A DNA stretch of 64,000 nt from Vampirovibrio sp041737375 (GTDB taxonomy: Bacteria > Cyanobacteriota > Vampirovibrionia > Vampirovibrionales > Vampirovibrionaceae). The notes beneath the pieces are model-generated. The model was not told the origin of the DNA and did no database searches. It saw nothing but the letters and a program-made list of their open reading frames with translations. Position numbers and translations under genes: made by a program. Every line of letters begins with the position of its first letter. The stretch's first letter is position 1. Location of the stretch: contig NZ_JBGSRV010000010.1 in the NCBI RefSeq assembly GCF_041737375.1, positions 62,001-126,000 of the forward strand. The letters are read 5' to 3'. Shown in pieces: positions 26,390-35,933 of the stretch.

Positions 26390-27952
26390 TTATTTCTTTT
26401 TGGTCGCTCCGGCCAGTTCACTGTCCAGGCGGGGGAGAATGGGACCTTGAAGGTTGATGCGCTGACCAACCGGAATATGGGCGTTGGCAATATCTTCCCA
26501 ACGGGGAGACAACTGGCTGAGGACCGCTTGATACCCCAGTTGCGACCAGATTTCATCGCTTAAGGTGGGGGTAATGGGACTGAGCAAAATAGCCACTTGG
26601 CGCAAGGTTTCCAGCACCGTGTACATCAAATCGGCCAGCTCGCTCAATTTGCCTTCTTTAAATAAAGTCCACGGCTCCAGATCATTGATCTGCTTGTTGG
26701 CCCAGTCCACCAACTGCAAAATCAACTCCGCCGCTTTCTGGAAGTCAAATTTCTCATAGGCCTCACGCACCTCTGCCACGCCTTCGGCATGTAAAATACC
26801 CGGTTTGGCATGTTGAGAGGCTGGCACCTGACCCTCAAAATACTTGTTGGTCATATTCAAGGTGCGGTTCAGCAGATTGCCCAAATTGTTGGCCAAATCA
26901 GCATTCACCTTCAGCTTGAAATCTTCTTCCGTAAAGCCGCCGTCTTGCCCAAAAGTGGCCACCGTCATCAGGTAATAGCGAATGGGATCGGGGTTGGGCA
27001 GCTCGAAACGCTCTTTTAAGCTAAAGGGAGACACCACATTGCCCACGCTTTTAGAGATTTTGGCATCGTTGATGTTAATAAAGCCGTGGGCAAAAATTTG
27101 CCGGGGCAACGGAATCTCAGCGGACATCAGCATGGCGGGCCAGTAAATGGCGTGGAAGCGCAAAATATCCTTGCCAATCATATGCACATCCGCAGGCCAG
27201 AACGGGTTGGGCGTTACTTTGTCAACGTCATAATCAATGCCGGTCAGGTAATTGCTCAGGGCGTCAATCCAGACGTAAATCACCTGCTCCTCATCACCCG
27301 GCACCGGAATGCCCCAGCTGACCGAGTTTTTATGGCGAGACACGCTGATATCTTCAAGATCCTCCAGCATTTGCAACACTTCGGTAGCCCGAAAGTCCGG
27401 CAAAATAAAACCGGGATTATTTTGAATATGGGCCTGAAGGGCCTGTTTATACTTGCTAAGCTTAAAGAAGTAGTTCTCTTCCTGTACCGCTTCCGGCTTG
27501 CGCTGGTGGTTGGGGCATTCGCCCGCGTCATTCAAATCCCGTTCGGTCACGAATTTTTCGCAACCGGTGCAGTACAAGCCCGTATAAGCCCGCTTTTCAA
27601 TATCGCCCTTGGCCGCTAATTTGCGCCATAGCTTTGCCACCAGCGTGTAATGCGCCTCATCCGTGGTGCGGATAAAGCGATCGTAATCCACATTTAAATA
27701 CGCCCACGCCGATTTAAATGATTCCACCAGCTCATCGGTATGCTGTTGAGGAGTAACGCCTCGGCTGGCAGCGGTTTTTTCCACCTTGGTGCCATGCTCA
27801 TCGGTGCCGGTCAGGAAAAAAACCTCTTTGCCCATCAATTTCTGGAAACGGGCCATCACGTCCGTGGCAATTTTTTCGTAAGCATGGCCCAAATGGGGAG
27901 CGGCGTTGACGTAATCAATGGCCGTGGTGATGTAGTAAGTGTTTTCGCTCAT
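26390..27952 (-). CDS. metG: Methionyl-tRNA synthetase
   Basis: This class I synthetase has PHLGH (the HIGH motif, 19-23) and KISKS near residue 297. The single zinc knuckle has CTGC then CPNH, the C-x2-C/C-x2-H form also seen in Thermus MetRS. At 520 residues it lacks the C-terminal dimerisation (Arc1p-like) domain. It heads a tight minus-strand run: the cysteine-rich protein, tatD, a small protein, the sugar-binding protein and the aldehyde dehydrogenase. Confidence 0.96.
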   Translation of the reverse strand: MSENTYYITTAIDYVNAAPHLGHAYEKIATDVMARFQKLMGKEVFFLTGTDEHGTKVEKTAASRGVTPQQHTDELVESFKSAWAYLNVDYDRFIRTTDEAHYTLVAKLWRKLAAKGDIEKRAYTGLYCTGCEKFVTERDLNDAGECPNHQRKPEAVQEENYFFKLSKYKQALQAHIQNNPGFILPDFRATEVLQMLEDLEDISVSRHKNSVSWGIPVPGDEEQVIYVWIDALSNYLTGIDYDVDKVTPNPFWPADVHMIGKDILRFHAIYWPAMLMSAEIPLPRQIFAHGFININDAKISKSVGNVVSPFSLKERFELPNPDPIRYYLMTVATFGQDGGFTEEDFKLKVNADLANNLGNLLNRTLNMTNKYFEGQVPASQHAKPGILHAEGVAEVREAYEKFDFQKAAELILQLVDWANKQINDLEPWTLFKEGKLSELADLMYTVLETLRQVAILLSPITPTLSDEIWSQLGYQAVLSQLSPRWEDIANAHIPVGQRINLQGPILPRLDSELAGATKKK

Positions 27953-28063
27953 GGGGTGGGGTGTTCCTGTCCATACACGCTTGGGGTGGATACTGCCTTC
28001 TATTCTCTCAGAGGGGAGTCTGAATAAGCAAATAGTTTACTAATAGAAGTAATGACATTGTTG

Positions 28064-28639
28064 TTATTCAGTTGATTCTTTACCTAAAAGAGCTTTTGCA
28101 AGCTGTGGTAATTCATTAATGAAGACAAATTCTGTGTCGAAGATGGGTACAGAACAGTTTTCACTATCATAAGTGTGCGTTTTTTTGTTGTAACACTCGA
28201 TAATTACCCTATTACGCCCTATTGCAGGGTAGATTTTCGCATAATGTAGAAGATCTTTTTCACCATCTGTATAGGATTCTACCCAAACGGGATTACCCAT
28301 CGAAAGACCCTCAACAAGAATTTTCCCTTGCCTATCTTTTACTTGGTAGATACAGCCTGCAGAGCCACAAAATTTACCATCCTCATTGTATTTTGCGGTT
28401 AATTTTTTTGAATCTATGGGCTCAAGCTTTTTTGCTGACCTACTGTTTTCAGGAGACTCACTCTTGATATTGGAGAATATAAACAAACTAAGATGAGAGT
28501 TTGAAACTGAGGATGAGACTAAATTTGCTGAGTGTGTTTTTAAAACAGTGAAATTTACACCCAATGAGATTGTAGCTATTGGTGCTAAAAGAAGTAAGGC
28601 AAGGCGTGAATTGAAGTATTTACGAAATGGCTTTTTCAA
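28064..28639 (-). CDS. Membrane-anchored protein of unknown function, AT-rich
   Basis: The 191-residue protein has one N-terminal hydrophobic segment (about 12-32) and a presumably extracytoplasmic remainder with four cysteines, two of them close together (FCGSAGC). I recognise no family. The start is a TTG that overlaps the mtaB stop as TTGA, with AGGA upstream, which implies coupled translation. Codon use and base composition are clearly more AT-rich than the surrounding genes, so this may be an acquired gene. Confidence 0.6.
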   Translation of the reverse strand: MKKPFRKYFNSRLALLLLAPIATISLGVNFTVLKTHSANLVSSSVSNSHLSLFIFSNIKSESPENSRSAKKLEPIDSKKLTAKYNEDGKFCGSAGCIYQVKDRQGKILVEGLSMGNPVWVESYTDGEKDLLHYAKIYPAIGRNRVIIECYNKKTHTYDSENCSVPIFDTEFVFINELPQLAKALLGKESTE

Positions 28640-30048
28640 GCGTCCGCATCCTGATTTTTGTTAACTACTGACCCATAAGTATTTTCCTTGCTTATAGTGT
28701 TGATTTGGACTGTCAACCAGTCGTTGGCTTGCAGGGGTAGGCCATTGGGCTCAATGTAGACTTTTAGGTAGTTCTCGCTCATGCCTTTCAACGGCTCGCC
28801 GGGTTCGCTTTCTTCCACAATCACGTGGAGCGACTGCCCCAGGAAGCGCTGGCGATAGGCCAGATTTTTGGATTCAGACAAAGCCCGCAGGGTTTGAGCT
28901 CTGGCTTTTTTCTCCCGCTCCGGCACCTGATCCGGGAAGGTGGCCGCAGGGGTGCCTTTGCGCTTGGAATAGCTGAAGACGTGAAAATAATTCATATAGG
29001 CGTTTTGCAGCGCTTCGTAGGTGGCTTCAAAGCGTTCCGCCGTTTCACCGGGAAAACCCACAATAATATCGGAACCCACCGAAGCGTGTGGTATTTTTTG
29101 GGCAATGGTTTGGCAAACCCGCACCATATCGGCCACATGGTGCCGACGGCCCATGCGTTTCAGTACAAAATCTTCAGCGCTTTGGGCCGACAAATGAAAG
29201 TGGGGGCATATTTTACCATTGGACTGTTGCACGGCCTCAATCAACTTGTCGCTCACTTCCATGGGATCCAGCGAGGTTAGTCGTAGCCGGAATTGCCCCG
29301 GCAACTGGACAAGTTCGCTCAGCAGATCCGCCAAATCAGCGCCTTCATGCTCGTACTGTCCAATGTTAATGCCGGTCAGGCCCACTTCTTTAAAGCCTTC
29401 ATCCAGCATGCGCTGGAGTTGCAGCTTGATATCCGCCACCGGCAGGCTACGGCTAAGGCCACGGGCCTCCCAAATAATGCAGTAGGTGCATTTATAATCG
29501 CAGCCGTCCTGAATTTTCAGGCTGCCTCGGGTACGATCAATGGCCGCCGAGGAAGCGCCTTCCATAATGCGGCTTTTATCAATTTCTGAAACCTGCACCA
29601 GAGGGCGATCCGAGCGAGGGGTATCCTGCACAATGCGGACCAGTTGATCTTTAAAATTATTGCCAATCACAAAACTAACCCCATCCAGTGCTGCCAGCTC
29701 ATCGGGGGCCACTTGGGCATAACAGCCGGTAGCGGCTATGCGGCCAGCGGGATTGGACAGCCTGGCCCGGCGAATGATGCGTTTGGATTCCTGATCGCTG
29801 CGCTCGGTCACCGTGCAGGTATTCACCACATACACCTCGGCGGCTTCGTCAAATGGCACAATATGCCAGCCCTGATCCTGAAACTGGTTGGCCAGGGTAG
29901 AGGTTTCCAACTGGTTGGCCTTGCAGCCCAGCGTGTAAAAGGCCACGGTTCTACTGGCTGCCGAATCAGGCTGACCCTCTGGCAGAGTTAGAGGCTCAGG
30001 CGGCGTGTGTGGCCGCAAGGGATTGGAAGGGCGATTAGAATGGGTCAT
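28636..30048 (-). CDS. mtaB: tRNA (N6-threonylcarbamoyladenosine(37)-C2)-methylthiotransferase
   Basis: This radical-SAM methylthiotransferase converts t6A37 to ms2t6A37 in tRNAs reading ANN codons. The N-terminal MTTase domain has TLGCKANQ and VNTCTVTERSDQESKR. The radical-SAM cluster motif is CDYKCTYC, and GSDIIVGFPGET is typical. A TRAM domain closes the protein. The frame could begin at a TTG at 30075, but I use the ATG at 30048; the first 40 residues are Pro-rich and not conserved, and neither start has a good ribosome binding site. The gene overlaps the following small gene by 4 bases. Confidence 0.93.
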   Translation of the reverse strand: MTHSNRPSNPLRPHTPPEPLTLPEGQPDSAASRTVAFYTLGCKANQLETSTLANQFQDQGWHIVPFDEAAEVYVVNTCTVTERSDQESKRIIRRARLSNPAGRIAATGCYAQVAPDELAALDGVSFVIGNNFKDQLVRIVQDTPRSDRPLVQVSEIDKSRIMEGASSAAIDRTRGSLKIQDGCDYKCTYCIIWEARGLSRSLPVADIKLQLQRMLDEGFKEVGLTGINIGQYEHEGADLADLLSELVQLPGQFRLRLTSLDPMEVSDKLIEAVQQSNGKICPHFHLSAQSAEDFVLKRMGRRHHVADMVRVCQTIAQKIPHASVGSDIIVGFPGETAERFEATYEALQNAYMNYFHVFSYSKRKGTPAATFPDQVPEREKKARAQTLRALSESKNLAYRQRFLGQSLHVIVEESEPGEPLKGMSENYLKVYIEPNGLPLQANDWLTVQINTISKENTYGSVVNKNQDADA

Positions 30049-30075
30049 ACAAAAGCTGGATCTCGATTGATGCAA

Positions 30076-30496
30076 GGAACGCGTTGGGTTATTTTCCCTC
30101 CCACAGGGCCAAGGATCAATGGAATGCGATCAAATCGCAACATGCCATGGGGGTAAAAGCGTTGCGCTTAAAAGCTTTTTCGAATCTCACCCTCTGGAGG
30201 GATATTCAAAAGGCTGAACTTTCTCAAGAATAGATACTTATGTAATAACTTTTGCGTCTCTTGTGAGATACAAAAGATAGAATTTTCAGGCATCTTGTGG
30301 ATAAAATGCCTCGAAAAACCTTTATCAACAGCTCATGGCGAGCATATATACTGAGTCCCCAATCAGGTGTAAATAGTATGTAACATACCAATCCCCTTGG
30401 CAATCCGGCTCGTCCGTTTGTTTTTATTTAATCAGCGTGATAATTTCCCCTTTTTGTTGAGAGACAAAGATTGATTGCCAAGATAGAGGAGCAGCC
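30076..30496. promoter_or_regulatory. Leader and promoter region of the tandem RHH genes, with several inverted repeats
   Basis: There is no gene in this 421-base spacer. Visible are a stem at 30249-30276 (CTTTTG/CAAAAG outer arms), a stem at 30288-30311 (AGGCAT/ATGCCT), a -10-like TATACT at 30347-30352, and a perfect 13-bp palindrome GTATG-TAA-CATAC at 30376-30388. The palindrome is a candidate operator for the downstream ribbon-helix-helix proteins. GAGGAG precedes the start at 30497. Confidence 0.45.
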
Positions 30497-30664
30497 ATGG
30501 CCAAAGTGTTAATTTCTATGCGTGAGGATTTCCTGGATAAGATTGATGAAATTGCCGATTCCGAACAACGCACCCGTAGCGAGCTCATTCGTCAGGCCTT
30601 GCGTGTTTATATGCGCCGCCGTGCGCCCGTTAATTCCGTGATGGATTCCATTTTACTGGAGTAA
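30497..30664 (+). CDS. Ribbon-helix-helix (CopG/Arc-type) transcriptional regulator 1
   Basis: This 55-residue protein begins MAKVLISMREDFLDKIDEIA and continues with TRSELIRQALRVYMRRR. The RHH pattern is clear: a short beta-strand (KVLISM), helix A (DFLDKIDEIADSE) and helix B starting at the SELIRQAL signature. GAGGAG lies directly upstream of the ATG. No toxin gene is adjacent, so it is probably an autonomous regulator rather than an antitoxin. It is paralogous to the next gene. Confidence 0.85.
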   Translation: MAKVLISMREDFLDKIDEIADSEQRTRSELIRQALRVYMRRRAPVNSVMDSILLE

Positions 30665-30709
30665 TATCACATCCCCCTTTTTCCCTTGAAATGAAAGGAG
30701 TCAACGTTC

Positions 30710-30889
30710 ATGGTAAAAGCATCCAAAAGTACTCGGGTACTGATTTCCCTGCCTGAAAAATTCCTGTCAGAAATTGATTTACTGGCCGATGAGGAACAGC
30801 GCTCACGCAGTGAACTCATTCGGGAAGCATTGCGGAATTACATTCGTCAGCACGAATCCGACGGCTATAAAGCCCAGATTATTGAATAA
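30710..30889 (+). CDS. Ribbon-helix-helix (CopG/Arc-type) transcriptional regulator 2
   Basis: This 59-residue protein contains TRVLISLPEKFLSEIDLLAD and then RSRSELIREALRNYIRQ. It is clearly related to the preceding RHH protein across strand, helix A and helix B and differs mainly at its termini. AAAGGAG is the ribosome binding site. It starts 45 bases after the first gene in the same direction, so the two are probably cotranscribed and could form homo- or heterodimers. Confidence 0.85.
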   Translation: MVKASKSTRVLISLPEKFLSEIDLLADEEQRSRSELIREALRNYIRQHESDGYKAQIIE

Positions 30890-30892
30890 CCG

Positions 30893-30937
30893 CTAGTTGT
30901 CTGCTCTGCGCTAATACAGGCTCAGAGCAACTACTAG
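30893..30937. terminator. Hairpin between convergent genes (weak)
   Basis: An imperfect inverted repeat is built from CTAGT (30893-30897) and GCTCTG (30903-30908) pairing with CAGAGC (30923-30928) and ACTAG (30933-30937). It lies just after the second RHH gene and at the stop of the convergent gene. There is no T-run, so its role as a terminator is uncertain. Confidence 0.35.
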
Positions 30938-32052
30938 GGGTTACCGGGATTTTGCCTGCGCAAAATACGCTGCACCGCATTTTTATTTTCACCATCTAAA
31001 GCCCCGTTTTGAGGTAACGACTCAGAAAAATGGGGTGTTTTTTGCCATCTCTTTTGAGGAACCACCTGCCCAACCACCGCAGTATCGTACTGCGGGTACA
31101 TGTAAGCGGCCTTGGGGGTGGTATACAAAATTTCCCGGCTCATTTGCCGGGAAACTGCGGCAAATGACTGCTGACTATCACTATCGGTAAAAACAGAAGG
31201 TGTTACGTTTAAAAACCGGTTGGTTTTTATGGAACGCACCCAGCTTCCGGCCCATACCATTTGAAACTCAGGCGTTTCCGCATCAAATACCTGCAAACGA
31301 CTCCGCACAAAGTAGTTCATTTGCCTGGGAATGGCATCCGTCATAATTTGCTTCAGCCACTCCCCGGCATTGGTGGATTGCTCGGGGTGGGTCATATCCA
31401 AATCGGCCTCCACAAAAATAACCCGTGCAATGGGCTTACTGTTGTTGCTGAGTTGTTTCAGTAAATAATCCATAGCCATTGGCTCCGGGCGGCCCGCTTT
31501 CAAATAATAAGTCATAATCTGATCGTACACATGGCCAAGGCCCTGCATCCGCAGTTCATCCACGGTGTACACCGGGTGATAAATTTTGGTTTCTGGGGCT
31601 TTTAACTCCAGCCGCTGGGCGTATTCCCGGGCAAACATCGTAGGCAAATCCCCAAACGCTTTTTCATTGCCGTGTTTAATCACCGGAAAAATGACGATTC
31701 CGGGCAAAGGACTGTACCCCAGGGGCTTAATGTCATGTTCTCCCTGAAGCAGGTGGCCCAGACTCCGAGTCACTCGTTTACCAGCGGCCCTGGGGCTGGT
31801 GTTCATGGCCGGTGAACTATAGGAAACCGGATGATAGGCATTGCTTTCAGAAGCGGGAGCCGCCGCTGGCGCTGGCGAAAAATCCTGGGCCGGTGTCAAT
31901 GTGGGGGCAGGGGTTCCCGGATAATGATCCAGAGACGGCAAACTGCCTTGCGAAAAACCGGAAAGTGGGGCCAAAAGCAATAACAGCAAAGACAAACAAA
32001 GCGCTTGCCCATATTTGAAAGAAGGGAATTGCCGCTGAGCTGTTTTAAACAT
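30934..32052 (-). CDS. Secreted protein of unknown function, Pro/Ala-rich N-terminus
   Basis: The frame opens at 32205, but the ATG at 32052 has GGAGG 6 bases upstream and leads straight into a signal peptide (LCLSLLLLLLAPLSGFSQG), so I start there; the protein then has 372 residues. Residues about 25-90 are Pro/Ala/Ser-rich. The remainder contains a region (about 100-300) with IVFPVIKHG, AREYAQRLEL and MQGLGHVYDQIMTYYL, without a recognisable family. It is divergent from purB and probably periplasmic or surface-located. Confidence 0.65.
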   Translation of the reverse strand: MFKTAQRQFPSFKYGQALCLSLLLLLLAPLSGFSQGSLPSLDHYPGTPAPTLTPAQDFSPAPAAAPASESNAYHPVSYSSPAMNTSPRAAGKRVTRSLGHLLQGEHDIKPLGYSPLPGIVIFPVIKHGNEKAFGDLPTMFAREYAQRLELKAPETKIYHPVYTVDELRMQGLGHVYDQIMTYYLKAGRPEPMAMDYLLKQLSNNSKPIARVIFVEADLDMTHPEQSTNAGEWLKQIMTDAIPRQMNYFVRSRLQVFDAETPEFQMVWAGSWVRSIKTNRFLNVTPSVFTDSDSQQSFAAVSRQMSREILYTTPKAAYMYPQYDTAVVGQVVPQKRWQKTPHFSESLPQNGALDGENKNAVQRILRRQNPGNP

Positions 32053-32203
32053 GAGAACCTCCACTATCAGGCCATTAATGCCTGTTTTTACCCAGCCCGG
32101 AATCCAAAGACGCCAGAAGGATACTGTCTTGATTATCCCCTCTGTCTGGCCCAAAATAATCGGGAAAGTAGTTGATTTTCTTGAGAAAGCCAAGCTCACC
32201 GCC

Positions 32204-33499
32204 ATGATTGAACGCTATACGCTCCCCGAAATGTCTGCCCTGTGGACCCGTGAGGCCATTTTTAAAACCTGGTTAAAAGTGGAATTGGCGGTTCTGGAAA
32301 CCCAGGAATCGATGGGACTGGTTCCCGCTGGCGTTAGCGCAGATGTGAGCGCAAAAGCACGTTTTGACATCGCCCGCATTGACGAAATTGAAGCCGAAGT
32401 TCGGCACGATGTGATCGCCTTCCTCACCAGCGTGGCCGAATCGGTGGGAGAAAACGCCCGGTTCGTGCATATGGGTATGACCAGCTCGGACTTGCTGGAT
32501 ACCGCCCTTTCCCTGCAAATTCAGGAAGCCGGGGCGCTGGTGCAACAAAAATTATCAACTTTAATTGATACCGTGCGGGCCAAAGCCCTTGCCCATCGGG
32601 ACACCGTGATGGTGGGCCGTTCCCATGGCATTCATGGAGAACCCATTACCTTTGGGCTTAAATTGCTGAACTGGATGGATGAACTGCAACGCCAGCAAAA
32701 ACGCCTGAGCGAATCGCTGGAAGAAAACCGGGTGGGCCAGTTCAGTGGGGCCATGGGCTCTTACTCCAATATCGATCCTGAAGTGGAGGCCCGTGTTTGC
32801 GCATTACTGAACCTAAAGCCAGCCTTAACCTCCACCCAGGTTATTTCCCGGGATATGCACGCCGACTTTTTTATGACGTTGGGCAATCTGGCCACCTCCA
32901 TTGAAAAATTCTCGGTTGAAATCCGGGCCTTGCAGAAAACCGATATTCTGGAAGTGGAAGAGGGATTCGCCAAGGGGCAAAAAGGCTCATCGGCCATGCC
33001 TCATAAGCGCAACCCGGTCAGCTCCGAAAATTTAACCGGGCTGGCCCGCCTGTTGCGCTCTTATATTACCCCGGCGCTGGAAAATGCGGTGCTTTGGCAC
33101 GAGCGGGATATCAGCCACAGCTCGGTGGAACGGGTTATTTTTCCCGATGCTTTTATTCTGGTCCATTACATGCTGAACCGTTTTAATACGGTCATGCAGG
33201 ATCTCATTGTGCATGAAGACAATATGCGGGCCAACATGAACCGCTTTGGGGGCATTATATTCTCTCAACGGGTGCTGCTTAGCCTGATAGAAAAAGGCAT
33301 GAGCCGAGAAGACGCTTATCGCCTGACCCAGAAAAATGCCCATGCCGCCTGGAACAAACCCCAAGGAGATTTTCGCCAGAATTTGCTGGCAGATGCTGAA
33401 GTGAGCGCCCAGCTATCAGCGGCAGAAATTGAAGCCTGCTTTGATGTGGCCGACTACCTGCGCCATGTCCCCGCTATTTATGAACGGTTTGGACTTTAA
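32204..33499 (+). CDS. purB: Adenylosuccinate lyase
   Basis: PurB cleaves SAICAR and adenylosuccinate in purine synthesis. The start at the ATG at 32204 gives the canonical beginning MIERYTLPEMSALWT and 431 residues; the open frame extends upstream to 32051 without family similarity. The fumarase/aspartase superfamily signature GSSAMPHKRNP is present, as are TSSDLLDTA and the general-acid region SHGIHGEP. Confidence 0.95.
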   Translation: MIERYTLPEMSALWTREAIFKTWLKVELAVLETQESMGLVPAGVSADVSAKARFDIARIDEIEAEVRHDVIAFLTSVAESVGENARFVHMGMTSSDLLDTALSLQIQEAGALVQQKLSTLIDTVRAKALAHRDTVMVGRSHGIHGEPITFGLKLLNWMDELQRQQKRLSESLEENRVGQFSGAMGSYSNIDPEVEARVCALLNLKPALTSTQVISRDMHADFFMTLGNLATSIEKFSVEIRALQKTDILEVEEGFAKGQKGSSAMPHKRNPVSSENLTGLARLLRSYITPALENAVLWHERDISHSSVERVIFPDAFILVHYMLNRFNTVMQDLIVHEDNMRANMNRFGGIIFSQRVLLSLIEKGMSREDAYRLTQKNAHAAWNKPQGDFRQNLLADAEVSAQLSAAEIEACFDVADYLRHVPAIYERFGL

Positions 33500-33562
33500 A
33501 AAGCCTGCTTAGCTTACAAAAGCTAGTAGACCGCTGGCATCGCCCCCAAAAAGCTAATTTTA

Positions 33563-33597
33563 AAAGCGTTGCATAAACGCTTTGCGGAATAGAATAT
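33563..33597 (+). promoter_or_regulatory. Hairpin and putative promoter between purB and glgX
   Basis: Inverted repeat: AAAGCGTT (33563-33570) and AACGCTTT (33576-33583) with a 5-base loop. It overlaps TTGCAT (33569-33574), which could be the -35 of a promoter with -10 GAATAT (33592-33597, spacer 17). AAAGGAG precedes the glgX ATG. Confidence 0.35.
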
Positions 33598-33675
33598 TAA
33601 AGAACAGTTTCCAAAGTAGATAAGGCAGAGCTTCCACACTAAAACGGTTAAGATCAGCGTTCAAAGGAGTCAGGG

Positions 33676-35850
33676 ATGATTACACAGCCACTTAACACCA
33701 TGGATTTGCGGGTATATCCGGGTAGTTCTTACCCGTTAGGCGCAACCTGGGATGGCTTGGGAGTCAATTTCGCTGTTTTTTCAGAACATGCTGAAGCCGT
33801 AGAGCTTTGCCTGTTTGAGTCTCCGGAAAATCCCACCGAAGTAAAGCGTATCCTGTTGCTGGAATATTCCGATCACGTCTGGCACGGCTATTTTCCAGAC
33901 CTGCGACCGGGGCAGCTTTATGGATACCGGGTTTATGGCCCGTGGGACCCTCTGGAAGGCCATCGCTTCAATCCCTATAAACTATTGGTAGATCCTTACG
34001 CCAAGTCCATTGTAAGGCTTGAAAAATGGAACAACGCCTTATTTGGCTATCAAATTCCCGATCCCATGCGAAGCGCCACCTTTGCCGACGCGGATTTGCT
34101 GATGGATGAACGGGATAGCTCGCCCTACGCGCCATTAGCCGCTGTGGTGGATGACTCGTTCGCTTGGGGAGATGACCGACTGTTACGGACGCCGTGGCAC
34201 AAAACCATTATTTATGAAGCGCATGTTAAAGGCTTAACCATGAAAAACCCCAGGGTGCCTGAGCATTTACGGGGTACCTACGCCGGTTTGGGTAGTGAAC
34301 CGATGATTGAACACCTGCTGGATTTGGGCATAACCGCCATAGAGCTATTGCCGGTGCATCATCATCTGGATGATCACTTTCTGATTCAAAAAGGGCTAAC
34401 CAATTACTGGGGCTACAATACGCTGGGTTATTTTGCCCCGGATATTCGCTACAGCTCCCAAAAAACCAACCCGGAAGACCCCATTCGGGAATTCAAGAGC
34501 ATGGTGCGGGCCTTGCACTCAGCGGGCATCGAAGTCATTCTGGATGTGGTGTACAACCACACTTGCGAAGGGAACCACCTGGGGCCAACCCTAAGCTTTA
34601 AGGGCATTGATAACCGAAGCTATTACAAGCATGTTATCGGCGATCCGCGTTTTTATATGGATTATACAGGTTGCGGTAACACCCTGAATGTAAGCCACCC
34701 CCGTGTTTTGCAGTTAATTATGGACAGCCTGCGTTACTGGGTACAAGAAATGCATGTGGATGGCTTCCGTTTTGATCTGGCCTCCACGCTGGGGCGAGAC
34801 GTGCATTTTGTGGACAAACTGGGCTCTTTCTTTGATGTCATCCATCAGGACCCCGTATTGTGCCAGGCCAAACTGATTGCAGAACCCTGGGATCTGGGAG
34901 AAGGCGGCTATCAGGTGGGCAACTTCCCGGTACTGTGGACGGAATGGAATGGTAAATACCGTGATATTTCCCGCCGATTCTGGAAAGCCGATGCCGGAAC
35001 CCTAAGCGAAATGGCCACCCGCATTGCCGGAAGCAGCGATTTGTATTCGGCCAAAGACCCGCATGCCAGCATTAATTTTCTCACCTCGCACGATGGGTTT
35101 ACCTTGCATGATCTGGTGAGCTACAACGATAAGCATAATCAGGCCAACAAAGAAAATAACCGGGACGGAGACAATCACAACAACAGCTGGAATACTGGCG
35201 TGGAAGGGGAAACCCCGGATCCTAAAATCAACGCCTTGCGCTTTCGTCAAAAACGAAATTTGATGGCCACCCTGCTGCTGTCGTTGGGCGTTCCCATGAT
35301 TGCCGCTGGAGACGAGTTCAGCAGAACTCAGGGAGGCAATAACAACGCCTACTGCCAGGATAACGAAATTAGCTGGCTCAATTGGGATTTAACCCAGCAA
35401 CAGCAGGAATTTTATGAATTCGTAAAGCAGGTCATCCGCATTCGCAAGGAAAACCCGGTGTTTCAGCGCCGGAAGTTCTTTATCGGGCTCACCTCCAAAG
35501 CTTATAACATCAAAGATGTGATCTGGTACAACGCCAAAGGTCTTGAAATGACTGAGGCCGACTGGCAAGAGCCTGAGGCCCTTTGGATGGGTGCCCTGTT
35601 GAACGGTTCCGCCATTAATGAACTGGATGAAAAAGGCAATACCATTACCGGCGACACCTTTCTGGTTTTATTAAACGGATCGTATAAGCCGGTGGCCTTC
35701 CATTTGCCAAAACTCAATCATGGAGATACCTGGGAATTGATGTTTGAAACCACCGGAGAATTGCCTGAAGACGCGCTGCAATATTTTTCGGGAGAAACCA
35801 TTTACAAGTTGCCGGGGCGCAGTGTGGCGCTTTTTAAATTAAAAAGGTAG
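33676..35850 (+). CDS. glgX: Glycogen debranching enzyme (isoamylase type, GH13_11)
   Basis: The 724-residue protein has an N-terminal CBM48 domain (PLGATWDGLGVNFAVFS) and a GH13 barrel. Catalytic elements are VDGFRFDLAS (nucleophile Asp), IAEPWD (acid/base Glu) and TSHDGFTLHDLVSYN (third Asp). GlgX removes alpha-1,6 branches from phosphorylase-limited glycogen. No other glg gene is in the window. The start ATG has AAAGGAG 9 bases upstream. It could serve stored glycogen or glycogen from a prey cell. Confidence 0.95.
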   Translation: MITQPLNTMDLRVYPGSSYPLGATWDGLGVNFAVFSEHAEAVELCLFESPENPTEVKRILLLEYSDHVWHGYFPDLRPGQLYGYRVYGPWDPLEGHRFNPYKLLVDPYAKSIVRLEKWNNALFGYQIPDPMRSATFADADLLMDERDSSPYAPLAAVVDDSFAWGDDRLLRTPWHKTIIYEAHVKGLTMKNPRVPEHLRGTYAGLGSEPMIEHLLDLGITAIELLPVHHHLDDHFLIQKGLTNYWGYNTLGYFAPDIRYSSQKTNPEDPIREFKSMVRALHSAGIEVILDVVYNHTCEGNHLGPTLSFKGIDNRSYYKHVIGDPRFYMDYTGCGNTLNVSHPRVLQLIMDSLRYWVQEMHVDGFRFDLASTLGRDVHFVDKLGSFFDVIHQDPVLCQAKLIAEPWDLGEGGYQVGNFPVLWTEWNGKYRDISRRFWKADAGTLSEMATRIAGSSDLYSAKDPHASINFLTSHDGFTLHDLVSYNDKHNQANKENNRDGDNHNNSWNTGVEGETPDPKINALRFRQKRNLMATLLLSLGVPMIAAGDEFSRTQGGNNNAYCQDNEISWLNWDLTQQQQEFYEFVKQVIRIRKENPVFQRRKFFIGLTSKAYNIKDVIWYNAKGLEMTEADWQEPEALWMGALLNGSAINELDEKGNTITGDTFLVLLNGSYKPVAFHLPKLNHGDTWELMFETTGELPEDALQYFSGETIYKLPGRSVALFKLKR

Positions 35851-35870
35851 CCACACCCACGCAGTACACC

Positions 35871-35900
35871 TTGTTATAACAAAGTTATAAATTGTACTAA
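35871..35900 (+). promoter_or_regulatory. Promoter with palindrome upstream of the 5'-nucleotidase gene
   Basis: TTGTTA (35871-35876) and TACTAA (35895-35900) are 18 bases apart. A perfect inverted repeat, TTATAAC (35874-35880) and GTTATAA (35884-35890) around AAA, fills the spacer, as an operator would. Confidence 0.45.
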
Positions 35901-35933
35901 AATGAACACAAGCGTTTAGGTTGAGGCTTTGCT

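Noticed and set aside
30497..30889. Type II toxin-antitoxin module
   Set aside because: Both small proteins are RHH type and no toxin-like gene follows; the next gene is convergent and encodes a secreted protein.
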